Origin: Ailanthus altissimus
Lineage: Eukaryota > Streptophyta > Magnoliopsida > Sapindales > Simaroubaceae
Direction: 5' to 3'
Length of the DNA stretch: 64,000 nt
NCBI GenBank assembly: GCA_946807835.1
Contig: OX327697.1
Coordinates: 18,796,001 to 18,860,000, forward strand
The notes below the pieces were generated by a model. The model worked only from the letters and a program-made list of their open reading frames with translations, was not told where the DNA came from and searched no databases. Positions 37,600-48,875 of this stretch are shown one piece after another (within the stretch, counting starts at the first letter, position 1; the number at the start of each line of letters is the position of its first letter). Position numbers and translations under genes: made by a program.

Positions 37600-40500
37600 A
37601 ACTAGAGCATAAAAACGACGTGGAAGAAGATATTTAGTAAAAATATTAGCAAGTTACTCCTCAAATGAGATGGAGTGGAGCATGATAGTGCCTTGAGAAA
37701 CGTGTTGCCAAACAAAGTGACAATCTGTTTCAATATGTCTAGTCCGCTCATGAAACACATCATTGTGGGCAATTTGGATAGCACTTTGATTGTCACAATA
37801 AAGAGGTGTAGCTCCAGTATGAGAAATACCCATATCTTCAAGAAGTCAGCGGAGCTAAAAAATTTCTTAGGTAGTATCTACAAGAGCACGGTATTCAGCT
37901 TCAGTACTCGAGCGAGCAACAGCTGTCTGTTTCTTACTTTTCTACGAAAGAAGAGAATCACCTAAGAAAAGACAAAATCTAGTAGTTGATCTACGATCCG
38001 TAGGATCACCCTCCTAATTCACATCAGCATAAGCTTGTAACACAATAGGAGAGTGAGCCAAAAAATGGAGACTATAAAAAAGTGTACCTTTGAGATAACG
38101 TAAGATATAAAGAACTGCTGCATAATGAGAGGTACAAGGAGCGGCCATAAACTGACTCACAACATGAACAACATGAGCAATGTTTGGGCGAGTAACTGTA
38201 AGGTAGACCAAACTACCAACCAATTGACGATAAATGATAGCATCACTGAGAAGAGTACCATCAGAGGATCAGAGTTTGGCATTAGGCTCTAGAGGAGTAG
38301 AGGCAGTTTTACTGTCTGGCAACCCAGCTTTAGCAAGTAGATCGGATTTATATTTAGCATAAGAAAGATAATACCTAGTAGAGTTGGATAGTACTTCAAG
38401 GCCAAGGAAATAACTAAGGTTGTCAAGATCTTTCATCTCAAAGTGTTGCTGAAGAAAGTTCTTGAGAGTAGAAATACCAAGAAGATCATCACCCGTGATA
38501 ATCATATCATCAACATAGATAAGTAGGAGAACACAACTTTGTGCTGTCTTATGGACAAAAAGAGCTGACTCATAGGGACTAGACTGAAAACCATGTTGAA
38601 GAATAGTCCCACTAAACTTTGCAAACCATGTATGACGAGCTTGTTTAAGACCATATAAAGCACGATGAAGTTTACAAACTTTGTCTGGAGGATGTGGATA
38701 ATCGGGAGGAGGCTTCATATACACTTCTTCAGTGAGATCACCATTAAGGAAAGCATTTTTGACATTCATCTGAAATAATGTCCAACCACGAACTACAGCA
38801 ACAGCTAATAAACTTTGAACAGAATTAAGTCTAGCAACTGGGGCAAAAGTTTCTTCATAATCTATTCTGTATTCTTGGGTAAAGCCTTTGGCAATAAGGC
38901 GGGCTTTATAACGCTCAATAGATCCATCAGATTTAGTCTTGATTTTGTACACCCATTTGCATCCAATGGTAGTTTATTAGAAGGAAGAGTAACCAAATCC
39001 CAAGTATGCGACTTCTTAAGGGTCTGCAATTCTTTTATCATTGCTTGCTGCCAAACAGGATTAGAACTAACCTCGGAATATGATTGAGGCTCATATAAAG
39101 AAAGGGTAGTAGAGAAACAGTGATAATCACGAAGTTTAACAGGAAGTTTTCTTACCCGAGATGAACGACGAAGAGAGGGTATAGAGGAGGCCTCAGGGAT
39201 GTTGAGAGCAGATCCTTTAGACGAGGTAGGAGGCTTAGAAGTAGGCGTTGTTTCAGTAGATTCACTTGTATGAAACTCAGAAGAAATATCTGTAGGTAAA
39301 GTATCGGAAAAAAGATCAATAAAATTATCTATAAAAAATTGTGACATAGAAGGAAACACAGATTTAAAGTTAGATACAGAGAAAAACATCGTATACTCAA
39401 GAAAGACTACATGACGAGAAACACGAAGACGGTTAGATATAGGATTCTAACACCTATAACCTTTATGTTCTATCCCGTATCCCAAGAAGCAATATAATCG
39501 AGTACGTGGCTCGAGTTTAGTATGCTCATGTTTTTGAAGTAGAACAAAACAAACACAACCAAATACTTTGAGGAGTTTGTAATTAGGTGGAGTTCCATAA
39601 AGATGCTTATAAGGTGACTTGTTCTCTATAACAGGAGAAGGAATATGATTAATGGTAAAGACAACGGTTAAAGCAGCTTCTCCCCAAAAATGTTCAGGAC
39701 AAGAGGAAGAGATAAGAAGAGCACGAGTAGTATTTAAAATGTGTCTGTGTTTACATTCAGCTCTCCCATTTTGTTGAGATGTACTAGGACAAGACCTTTG
39801 ACATATAGTACCGTGTTCCTGTGAAAGATTTAGAAAATCAGAGTCTCTATACTTCATAGCATTATCAGTGCAGAAAACCTTAATAGGATATGAGAACTGA
39901 GTTTTAACCATCTGAGCGAAATCTTGGTAAATTTTAGTAAATTTGGATCGTTGTTTCATAAGGAACAACCAAGTATACCGAGAATAGTCATCAACGAAGA
40001 TTATAAAATATTTGGATCCTCCCATTGTAGGATTTAGAGAAGGACCCCATATATCAGAATGTACAAGATCAAATGGAGTATGAGAGACAGTAGTAATATT
40101 ATCAAAAGGTAAGGCTAGTTGTTTAGCTAAAAGACATGTAAGGCAATCATCTTTATTATCAAAAACAATACCTAAGTGACCACTGGATACTAGAGATCAG
40201 ATGTGATTGATTGACGCATGATCCAAATGAGTATGCCAAAGATGTAACGAAGGTACCGAAGAGGTAGATGCTGCAGACGAAGGATATAGAAATGATAAAT
40301 CTAAAGAGATAAGTTCATACAGACGTCCAACCTTATGGCCTGTTCCAAGCGTCCGACCGGTCTTTGGATCCTGCACACAACAACCAAAAGTAGTAAACAA
40401 GACATTAATATCAAGTTCGCATAATTTACCAACAAACAAAATATTTAAGGTAAAGTTAAGAATACAAAAAGTGTCAGATATAGAAAGATTAAGGCAAGAC

Positions 40501-40865
40501 ACGTGACTAACATGGTTAACTTTCATGAGAGAACCATTAGCAGTTTGAATAGATGGTAAATAAAAATTAAGAGTTTTAGAGGAGAAAATTGTAGGATTAG
40601 AAGTCAGGTGATTATAACATGCAGAGTCAAAATATCAAGAAGAATTACCTGAAATATTGGAAGAAGCTGAAACTAAGGGTTTACCAAAATTAAAAAGGAG
40701 TAGACGGAGTAAAGATTCAAGGTTATTAAGGGAACAATTCACACTATCCTGTGCAGTAGTAACAGCAGCTCCTGTAAAAGTCGCACCTTGAGATGTTCCA
40801 AATATGTGGTATGGTTTAAGTAGAGTAGAACCAGCAGAAGTACTACACTTATCTACAAATTCCAA
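37600..40865 (-). pseudogene. copia-5 gag-pol, broken by a few stops and shifts
   Basis: In order on the minus strand: gag end (about 40865-40635); protease to GAG-pre-integrase (40526-40197, ending LHLWHTHLDHASINHI); integrase core (40025-39447) with GGSKYFIIFVDDYSRYTWLF, the second Asp in FCTDNAMK and the Glu in TSQQNGRAE; linker with RRSSRVRKLPVKLRDY; reverse transcriptase (38952-38269) with FAPVARL, MNVKNAFLNGDL and IYVDDMIITG; RT end VGSLVYLTVTRPNIAH at 38223; then RNase H to about 37600. The catalytic YVDD is intact, but stops (e.g. at 40197, 39447, 38269, 38014) prevent one polyprotein. Wording is that of the Ale/Retrofit clade. Confidence 0.85.
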
Positions 40866-41235
40866 AAAAAAAATCTTTTTTTTTAAATAACAATCTAATC
40901 CTTAAATTTGTACTAATTACAAGTAAACTCCTAAATGTTTAATAATAACAAATTAACCCCTCAACATATAATAATTGTAAAACAGCCTTTAATTTTTTCA
41001 AAAATTATAAAATGACCCCTAAAAATATTATAATTATAAAAATGCCCTAAAACTTTTAGAAATTATAAAAAAGGATCAAAAGAATAAAAAATTACGATCT
41101 GATCAGGATATACTGAAAAGTTTACAAACAGGCCCTTAACAAAAACCAGTGAACTTCAGATGGCGAGTCTAACTTGCTTCAACATCCAATTGAGGTAAAC
41201 TCGGCTGTATATGAACGGCTAATGATTGAGGATTA

Positions 41236-41570
41236 TTTTAGTGTGGGCGGTGTCGGTAACGCCGCTGTATGACGGCTGGGATCTGAAGTGAAAGTAATCG
41301 GCACTAGTGAAGTTCTGGTGGCGCGTTCGGTAGTTTTGGACCTCAGATTGGCACGTCATCGGTGGCACTGAATGGTCGGTGATAGGGGATTCGTTTGGTG
41401 TGGGCGGTGTCTGTCACGTCACCGTAGGCCGGGATCTGAAGTGATAGTGGCCGGCGGCAATGGCGTTCCGAGGGTGCGTTCGGCGGTTTCAGACCTCGAA
41501 TCGGCGCGTCGTTGATGGTGTTGAAACGGTCGAAGGATTCTGAGTAATTGGAGATGGGCGGTGGCTAAGA
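41236..41570 (-). repeat. two-unit tandem repeat in the copia-5 leader/gag start
   Basis: Two units of about 160-165 bases share GTGTGGGCGGTGTC, GGGATCTGAAGTGA, GCGTTCGG and GACCTC(A/G)(G/A)ATTGGC-like words. The region is much richer in G and C than the surroundings. It differs in sequence from the palindrome arrays of the other elements. Confidence 0.65.
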
Positions 41571-41688
41571 TGGCAAGATTTCAAAATTTTCTAGCGACTT
41601 TTTGCAAAACTCCGATAGATTCTATCAGGTTTTAAAAAAAAAATTCGGCAAATCTCTAGCTAAACAAAATGACAGTGAAAAAATCAAA

Positions 41689-41700
41689 GCTCTGATACTA
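41689..41700 (-). other. copia-5 primer binding site (initiator tRNA-Met)
   Basis: The minus strand reads TAGTATCAGAGC, one base off the standard site, immediately next to the LTR. Confidence 0.85.
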
Positions 41701-41908
41701 TGTGAGAAATGTAAAGAGAATACATTTCACTGTATATTGTAAAGCTGTACAATAAAATTTTTATATAAGCTGTAACCTTATTATAAATAGAAAAGTAACA
41801 TACATAAAGAAATAATATTTTACATTAATAATATGTATATATGGTAGGAAGGTATAAAAAACTTATTCCAAAATCATTTTAGAATTATTTTAAAATTATT
41901 CCTTAATA
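41701..41908 (-). repeat. copia-5 5' LTR
   Basis: Starts TGTGAGAAATGTAAAGAG on the plus strand, directly adjoining the primer site. It ends CCTTAATA. Confidence 0.85.
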
Positions 41909-44355
41909 TAATTGAAGAATCGCAAAAAACAAATAAAAGATGCAAGGTCAAAAGAAAAAAGAAAATAAATTTAAAATTAAAAAAATTAAAAAATAAATAG
42001 CTTAATAATTCGACTATACATTGCAAAACTTCTTGGGCTATGCATAACAACAACAAACACACATAAGATTTAGATTACATAGTTTTTCATCAAAAAGGCA
42101 CTAGAAATTGAAGAAAACCTAACTAAATTTTTAAAGCCTACATTCAAAGATTGAAGAAATTGATAAAAATTAACAAAAACATTTGAAACCTACCTTCAAA
42201 GATTGACTGATTAAAGCATTGACAATAACTTCACAATTGAAATTTTAAATCAAATCAAAAATATCTTTAAAAAATTAAAAAAAATGTTGATATAAAGGAT
42301 CGTTTCTTTTGAGAGACCAAGAGATAGATGAGATTTGGGAAAATCGAAAGTAAAGATATTTATTTTTATTTTTTAAAATCTAACGACGACGTCGTTTCTT
42401 TTAACTTTTTTGCGACGGCTTAAGTAACCGTCGTAAAAGGTGTCGCAAAAATTTTGCTTTCCTGTTGTCTTGTCGGAATTTTTCAAATCTCCATTCTCTC
42501 TTTTGTCTCTTAGACTTTTTAATACTATTAATGCATCATACAACTCTAGGATTTCCTACATTTGTCACAAAATTAAAACTTGAAAATTTTGGCATAAAAT
42601 TAAAAACTAATTTATGATTATGTATAATAATTAATCCATTCAACTAGCGCGCTTGATTACTTCATAATTCATTGAAAAAATATATTTTCTATAAAGGTTC
42701 TGCTTGCATGTATTTTTGCTATTTATAACAAAATATATTTAAATGAGTTAATCAAGCTAGATCAAATACACATAAATTTTCTTTAATCAAACTATTATCA
42801 CTCTGTTAGTTTTTATTCAAAGCCTAATTACGGTTTAAAAAAATAAATTTAACCCGTTAAATTAAAATTGTTTAAATTTTTGGATCAACAAACTTAAATT
42901 ATATTCGTTTAATTTTCACATAACAAAATAAAAAATTACAAAAAAAAAAGTGATAGATATAATACAACGTAACAGCAAGAATTGTGATAGCAATAAATTA
43001 CTAAATGACGATTCAGCGATGATTTGATGATAGATGGTGGCGTCGCCGCAATTCGAAGCAAAGTTACGGTGAGCTCGGAAAGAAGAAAAATAAAAATGGC
43101 AACTTGACGGTCTGGTCATGACAGATTGCCATACGTTGTTTTAGCGTGAAGGGAATGGACGAGGAGGCGGGAAGTCGCGGTAAGGAGGAGTGAAGATGGG
43201 AAACGAAAGGGATGAGTTAATTTTAAAAAAAAAAAAGAATAAGTGTTGGAAATGAGATTTTAGATGAGATTTTGTTGGATGAAAATTAGAGTAGAATGGA
43301 AAGGAATCTTCATTTTCAAGAAGATTAAAAATTATGATTAGTGACTCATTTTTTTAAAATTACGAATTAAGATTTCTAAACGAGGAAAAAGGAATTCTTG
43401 TTTCAACTTACTCACTTAATAATTTTTTTATATTTATCCTATTTAAAAAATTTTAAAAAAATAAATTAACAAATTTAAATTAATAATTAAATTAATTTTT
43501 TTATAATAAGTAATAAATAAATAAATAATAAATAAAATATTAATTAATTTAATAATATTATTTAATTAATATACAAAATTAAAATTAAAATAAAAATATT
43601 TTTTTAAGACTGTTAAGATCCGTGGCCCTGACCCTTAGGTTCTAATATTAAGGTCTCGAGTCTTAATATAAGATCCTAAGTTTAAGAAATTAAGTAATCC
43701 TTATATTAATACCCTTAAACCTGTCATTTCAAATAAAAATTTTTAAAATTTAAAAATAAATTGAGTGTTTTAAAAATTATTTTATATTATTTGCTAGTTA
43801 CAATAAAAATATTTTTATAATATTTATTTAAATACTTTTATAGCAAAAAGATATTTTTCAAATACACAACTAAATATCTCTATAAATAATATGAAAGATA
43901 CTCTATAATACTTTTATAATTTATTTTCAAATACTTAGCTGTTTTTTTTATTTAAAAAACACTAATAACAATAAATACTATTGGGTAAAAAGTTTTATAA
44001 AAGCATTTTAAAAGGATCTTAAATTAATTTATATTTAAAAATAAATTAATTTTAAAAATATTATTATAAATACCTTTAAAATAAGGCGTAATATCAATAA
44101 TCTCTATTAATTTATAAAATAGACAATAATATTCAACAGAACAACTCCTATTAGGTGTCCAAATTCTCTTATCCCCATACCCAAACATTCTATATTTCAT
44201 GTCCAAACACCTTATGTATTCAAACACTTCTATCTCTGTATACAAACACCTTGAAAATCCAATTTTTTTTTGTTATTTTTATTCTCTCTTCCTCTTTACG
44301 AGCTATCATTTTTAATAATTAAATATAATAATTCTAACATTGTCATGCAACTAAC

Positions 44356-44403
44356 CTGCACAAATACGTCGTCCGTAATTTCATCTTCAACAGATATATC
44401 TCC
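44356..44403 (-). pseudogene. 48-base exon-like fragment
   Basis: On the minus strand TATTTCAG precedes 16 codons reading GDISVEDEITDDVFVQ, followed by GTTAGTTG. Consensus splice sites on both sides and a clean frame suggest a captured exon. I do not recognise the gene. Confidence 0.3.
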
Positions 44404-44911
44404 CTGAAATAAAATACAAGAGGTCACGATGAAAATCCTCCCATTGTTTAAGAAATCTGAAGCACAAAAAGTCATCAATAGATATAGCTCTTCTTCCCAC
44501 GTGGCCGCCGTTTCTTCTTATTCTCTCCTCCAATAGTCGCCATTTCTTCTTCTGCTTCATCATCTCGCGCGTCGTTTATGCTAATCCAAGTTCAAGACAC
44601 GGAAGTAAATCCCTAATTTCATATTTGAGGTCAGAATGCAAGGCCAAGCGCCGTCACACCGATTCGTCCCTCTCCGCAGCCTCAAGGCCTTTTCTAAGTC
44701 GGTGGTGTGTTTCCGGTCGACTGAAGACGTTCTAGTGCGGCGCCACCACCGCCTCCACGCGCTGCTACACTCTGCCACGGCTTGCAAAATCCCCGACTCT
44801 GTTACAGCTTGTCACACTTGCAGCACTCTAATCCAACGTAAATCCCCAACTTTGTCACAACTTGCAAAATCATGGATTGTAATTTTGTTAGTCACTTTGA
44901 ATAAAAATCAA

Positions 44912-45180
44912 AATTCTTTTTTGTCTTGTTTATTGTTGAGAGTGTGGCAGAAAGATAGATGAATAAAAATCAAATTTTTTGTCTTGCTTTATGGGTGAAA
45001 TCGTTGTTCAGGTCAGCAGGCCTGTGGTGAAATTACGGTGTGGGTTTCTTTTTTTGTCTTGTTTGTTGTTGAGAGTGTGGCAGTAAGGTAGAGAAATATA
45101 AAATTATTTTGTCTTGCTTTTTGGGTGAAATTTTTGTTCAGGCCGGTGGAGAAATTACGGTGTGATTTTTTTTAAATTTT
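44912..45180 (+). repeat. tandem duplication of about 140 bp
   Basis: TTTTGTCTTGTTTATTGTTG... and TTTTGTCTTGTTTGTTGTTG... begin two copies, each continuing through GAGAGTGTGGCAG, TTTGTCTTGCTTT and GAAATTACGGTGTG. The copies have diverged by small indels. Confidence 0.75.
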
Positions 45181-45228
45181 TTTTTATAATTATTATATGG
45201 ACAATGGTCATACGTACTTCAAATATAT

Positions 45229-45483
45229 AGTTTAATAGATATTTTTATTTTAATAAAATTTTTAATATTAAATTTTGTTTAAATATATTAAATTTTACCA
45301 TCAGTTTATATGAAAACAGTGATATAAACATATAATTATTAGTTTAACTCTATAATTATGCATTAATAAATTAGTAATTGTATGTTCAAAATATTATTTA
45401 TGTCTAAATTAATAAAAAAAATTGACAAATTCAAATAAAATTAAATATTAAAAATTTCATTAAAATAAAAATATCTATTAGGT
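45229..45483. mobile_element. AT-rich MITE with about 60-bp inverted repeats
   Basis: TTTAATAGATATTTTTATTT at the left and AAATAAAAATATCTATTAGG-type sequence at the right are inverted copies extending about 60 bases inwards. Flanking TAT on both sides could be a 3-bp target duplication. There is no coding sequence. Confidence 0.65.
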
Positions 45484-47576
45484 TATACGTTAGAGACAAA
45501 TATGTTATTTGCTCTTATTATATTATTAACTTAAAAAGTTAAAAAAGATATAATTAGTTTATTGTTAAAAAATTAAACTTTTTTTATGAAAAAATGGTGC
45601 TTTTCATTTGTTGTGTAGGGTAAAATAATTATTTTATTATTTATCTAAAAGAATAATTTAAATTTTTTACATTATTTAATACAAATTTTGTTAACTTCGA
45701 CGAAATATTTTTTTACAGTAAAATATTATTGTCTATTTCATAAATTAGTAGATATTATTGATATTAGACCTTATCTTGAGAGTATTTATAATAATATTTT
45801 TTAATTTTAATTTAAAATTATTATTAATATCAAATAAAAAATTAAAGCAAAGGGTATTTTTGTTAATATAAAATACTATTTATTTATTTTTTAATGGTTG
45901 ATTTCATGCTCCAACTAAACAATGAAATTATTTCCGTTTCTCATTCCTTTTTCTCTTTGCACTCTATTCTTTCTCTCTTTTTTTTTTCCCTTTCCTTTAT
46001 ATTATTCAAACCAAAAATCAAAGTGTATTTTTCAAGGTCAACAAAGTAGATTTAATTAAATATAAGACCATTTAATATAATTAAATATATTAATTTATTT
46101 TATCATTCTAAAATGTATAATTTAAATATTATTTTTAATAAAAAAGACTAATTAAAATGTTTGAGAAAAAAATATAAAAATTAAATTAAATAATTCAACA
46201 AAACTTCAAAAGACTAACTTACAATTTCCTTAAGCTAAAACTTTATTATTTCTCGTCATTGTCAAGTGAAAAAGAAATGAATGTCATCATTTTATCATAC
46301 ACAAGTTCACGATGATAATTACTAATTAGATTACAAATAACAAATTTTAAGTGTGGCAATTAGGTTGATACGTGAGAGAACATCAGATGATACTGCTGCA
46401 ATTCCTTGTAAAAATTACAGGTTTGCATCCAGCACAACCAAGACAAAAAAAATTAGTAAAACTTCCGCAAGCATTTTCTATAGCCAAAAAAAAGAAATGG
46501 TTAGGGTTTAAGACATGAATAACTTTGAAATCAAAACCCCAAAAATTCATAAAAAAATCTAGTTGAAACTTGCTTAAAATAAAACTTTGGTAGCGTATGA
46601 CCTATAAATCTTGACCCATAGAGCTCAAACTATGACCTATTAAAGGGACTTAATCTCCCTCTACAATAAGTAAGATGAAATCTTTCCCGTGACCTATCTC
46701 AGGTTATTAGCCTAAGCTTTACAAATACATAGTTGAACACGATTAAATATATACAAACACAAATGATAAGCTTCTAATCAAGTAAATGTAAGCTTTTCTT
46801 TATATAGCCGAGTAAATTGATGTGGTTTATTTATAGAAAAATTGTTAATTTATTCTCTAAAATTTAATTGAATTACCTAATTAATTTTTATTATTAGAAA
46901 ATATAAAACAACAAAAAAATAAAGAGATAAGAAAGAGGTTGAGAAAGGCTGATAAAGCCACAAAGAGGCTGGCAAAAGATCAACCAAGATTAGAAGATCT
47001 TAACAAAGGACAGCAATATCGTTAGAGCTTGCACAACGGAGGCCGACGGCATCTATGGAGGTTTTCATTGCAGAGGAAGGCGACATCACTGGATCGAGCA
47101 CAACAGAGGTCGGTGACATCAAAGCAAAGCCACGACGAAGGCCAAAGTTGTTAGAGAGCTTGCATTAGCCCTCATTGGCTGAAGATCTGTAAAGACAAAA
47201 CAAAAGTAAAAAATGAAAAGCCAAAAGCAAATTAAAAAATAAAACAGATAACAAAATAGAAGGAAAACAACATAATAGCTAAATGAGGGAGAAGGAGAGG
47301 GAAGTAAAAAAGAGACGATGGGGTTTTTCACTGAAGAGGAGGCCACAACCCCTCTTCGGCGGAGGGGAAAAAAAATGGAGTGACGGTTGGCTTTGGATGG
47401 GTTTTAGTTAGGAGAGTTTTAGTTTGCTAGGATTTCTAAATCTCCGTTCTCCTTCGCCTCTTAAGCTCTTTAACACTACTAATGCATCATATAACTCTAG
47501 GATCTCCTTTATTTGACACAAAATTAAAACTTGAAAATTTTGACATAAAATTTAAAACTAATCTATGATTATGTAT

Positions 47577-48285
47577 TGTGAGAATATTGATTGAAAATTA
47601 TCGGAATATAATTTAGAGATCAAGTCAAGTGCGTAAGGTGCATGAGGATCGAAGACGACGAGGGTGCGCGAGGATCACAATTATTGGAATATGATTTAGA
47701 GATCAAACTAAGTGCGTAAGGTGCACGAGGATCGAAGACGAACGTGAAAAAAGACAAAAAAAAATGAAGAAAAGAGTACCAGGCGCCAACACCGCGGCGC
47801 TGGACGTGTAAACAGTATCCTGAAAATTGAAAATTTTCTTATTTCGTCTCCCACTTACTTCAGGACTCCCTAATACGACTCCACACGTATAGGATAAATC
47901 TAAGACGTCCTAAAGCCTATATAAAAGCTTTCAATTTGCTTGTAAACACATCTTTGTGATCAAGAAAGAGATCTTAGTGATTATAGAACATATCTTTGTT
48001 ATGAGATCTTTGTGATTAAACATTCTTTGTGAGAGAAAATTCTTAGAGTGCAAGAGAGAGAGTTGTTCTTTATGATCTTTCTTGTAAAAGGCATACTTTG
48101 TGAGTGCCTTAAGATTCAATAAGAAGAGTAAGTGATCTTGATTCGCCGTGGACGTAGGCAAGTTGTCGAACCACGTAAATTTTACGTATTCTTCTTCTAC
48201 CATTTTTCTCTTTAATTCCATAATAACTTGTATTTGCACTATTTATTTCGGTGATTTTGCTTATTTGTGTGCTTCCACTTCAACA
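47577..48285 (+). repeat. copia-3 5' LTR
   Basis: Begins TGTGAGAATATTG and ends CCACTTCAACA. It contains an 83-base tandem duplication (47597 and 47680, each starting ATTAT(C/T)GGAATAT) that is absent from the 3' LTR. Its GC-rich palindrome island (47775-47815) is shorter than in the 3' LTR. Confidence 0.9.
47775..47815 (+). repeat. short GC-rich palindrome island, copia-3 5' LTR
   Basis: Reads CCAGGCGCCAACACCGCGG then CGCTGGACG, one to two units of the array type seen in the other elements. The equivalent in the 3' LTR has about four units. Confidence 0.65.
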
Positions 48286-48288
48286 AAC

Positions 48289-48300
48289 TAGTATCAGAGC
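48289..48300 (+). other. copia-3 primer binding site (initiator tRNA-Met)
   Basis: TAGTATCAGAGC, one base off the consensus, three bases after the LTR end. Confidence 0.85.
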
Positions 48301-48563
48301 TTGGTTCTAAGTAGACATGGCCATACCCAAGTATGAGGTAGAGAAATTTAACGATACGAATGACTTCAATCTGTAGAAGATGAAGGTAAAGACATTATTG
48401 GTGAGCCAAAGGCTAGGCTCGACATTAGAGACTGCAGCTCCATCTAGTGATGAAGAGAAAATGCTAGAGTCATCTAAAGATGAAGCAGAAAGAAGAGACA
48501 TTCAAGAAAGAGCTCATAATACAATCGTTCTATCATTGAGCTATGAAGTACTAAAGGAAGTAG

Positions 48564-48875
48564 TGTTGGGTTGGGTTGGGTTTACTTAGGGTTCTTGCAT
48601 GTGGGTTGTGTTCATCATACAAACAATATACATATCTCATACATACATGTGCACAGCGGAAGATTGAATACAATGAACACAGAAAATAACATTTGATTAA
48701 ACTGAAATTCGAGATTGAGAAATATCACCTATGAAGCCTTTGGATTAATTTTCTTTGAAGTCCACCATGAAATGAATCTTTGATCAATCCTAGCAATCAA
48801 CAAGGGTGGGTTTAATTGTCTAGAATGGCAGCATCTTAATCCAGCTTTTGTGTTTAACACTTAAACATTTTTCAA
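48564..48875 (-). repeat. copia-4 3' LTR fragment
   Basis: Matches 53045-53356 with three substitutions. On the minus strand this is the final part of the LTR, ending in repeated AACCC words. The deletion junction is at 48875/48876, after TTTTTCAA. Confidence 0.9.

Larger units (their letters stand above)
37348..41908 (-). mobile_element. copia-5: Ale-like Ty1/copia retrotransposon, nearly complete
   Basis: Short LTRs (198 and 208 bases), an initiator-tRNA site, gag, protease, integrase, reverse transcriptase and RNase H follow each other on the minus strand in normal order over 4.56 kb. A purine-rich GAGGAGGGGGGGAG lies at the 3' LTR. Flanks TGATC (37343-37347) and TAATT (41909-41913) could be a target duplication with two transitions. 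It sits within the CACTA element. Confidence 0.85.
33341..42469 (+). mobile_element. CACTA (En/Spm) DNA transposon, 9.1 kb, no transposase seen
   Basis: Starts CACTATAAGAAAATTAAC followed by TTTTTGCGACAG. The reverse complement of the right end, GACAACAGGAAAGCAAAA followed by TTTTTGCGACAC, matches it with the terminal CACTA decayed. The 3-bp target duplication TTG lies at 33338-33340 and 42470-42472. The empty site is visible in repeat R copy 2. Both ends carry inverted GCGACGGCTA / TAGCCGTCGC subterminal repeats. No TNP2-type transposase frame was recognised. The interior includes a nested Ale-like copia and at least one exon-like fragment, so it is probably non-autonomous. Confidence 0.85.
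31240..43988. repeat. repeat R, copy 1 (about 2 kb, interrupted twice)
   Basis: Pieces 31240-31428, 32974-33340 and 42473-43988 align in order and direction with 46935-47576 and 59706-61103. Shared landmarks include GAGGTTTTCA, GTTAGAGAGCTTGCAT-like words, GAGTTTTAGTTTGC, AATGCATCATA, GCAAGAATTGTGATAGC and an ending ACTATTGGGTAAA. No domain could be recognised. Class is unknown: two LTRs of one large element, or two separate copies. Confidence 0.7.
44036..45822. mobile_element. element with about 100-bp terminal inverted repeats (MULE-like?)
   Basis: 44036-44134 and 45719-45822 are inverted copies, sharing TATTATTATAAATAC, AATATCAATAAT and ATAGACAATAATATT. They frame 1.6 kb with gene-like GC-richer sequence (44490-44870). 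Long inverted ends around gene-derived DNA recall Pack-MULEs, but no 9-bp target duplication was found. Class is therefore open. Confidence 0.5.
43989..46934. other. spacer between the two copies of repeat R
   Basis: Contains an inverted-repeat element (44036-45822), a MITE (45229-45483), a tandem duplication (44912-45180) and an exon-like fragment (44356-44403). The stretch 45830-46934 is AT-rich without a supported gene. If the R copies are LTRs, this would be the internal region, but it shows no primer site, purine tract or retroelement frame. Confidence 0.5.

Noticed and set aside
44636..44962. 108-codon plus-strand frame in the inverted-repeat element
   Set aside because: No recognisable domain; the second half runs into tandem-repeat sequence. 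It may contain captured gene DNA but is not supported as a gene.
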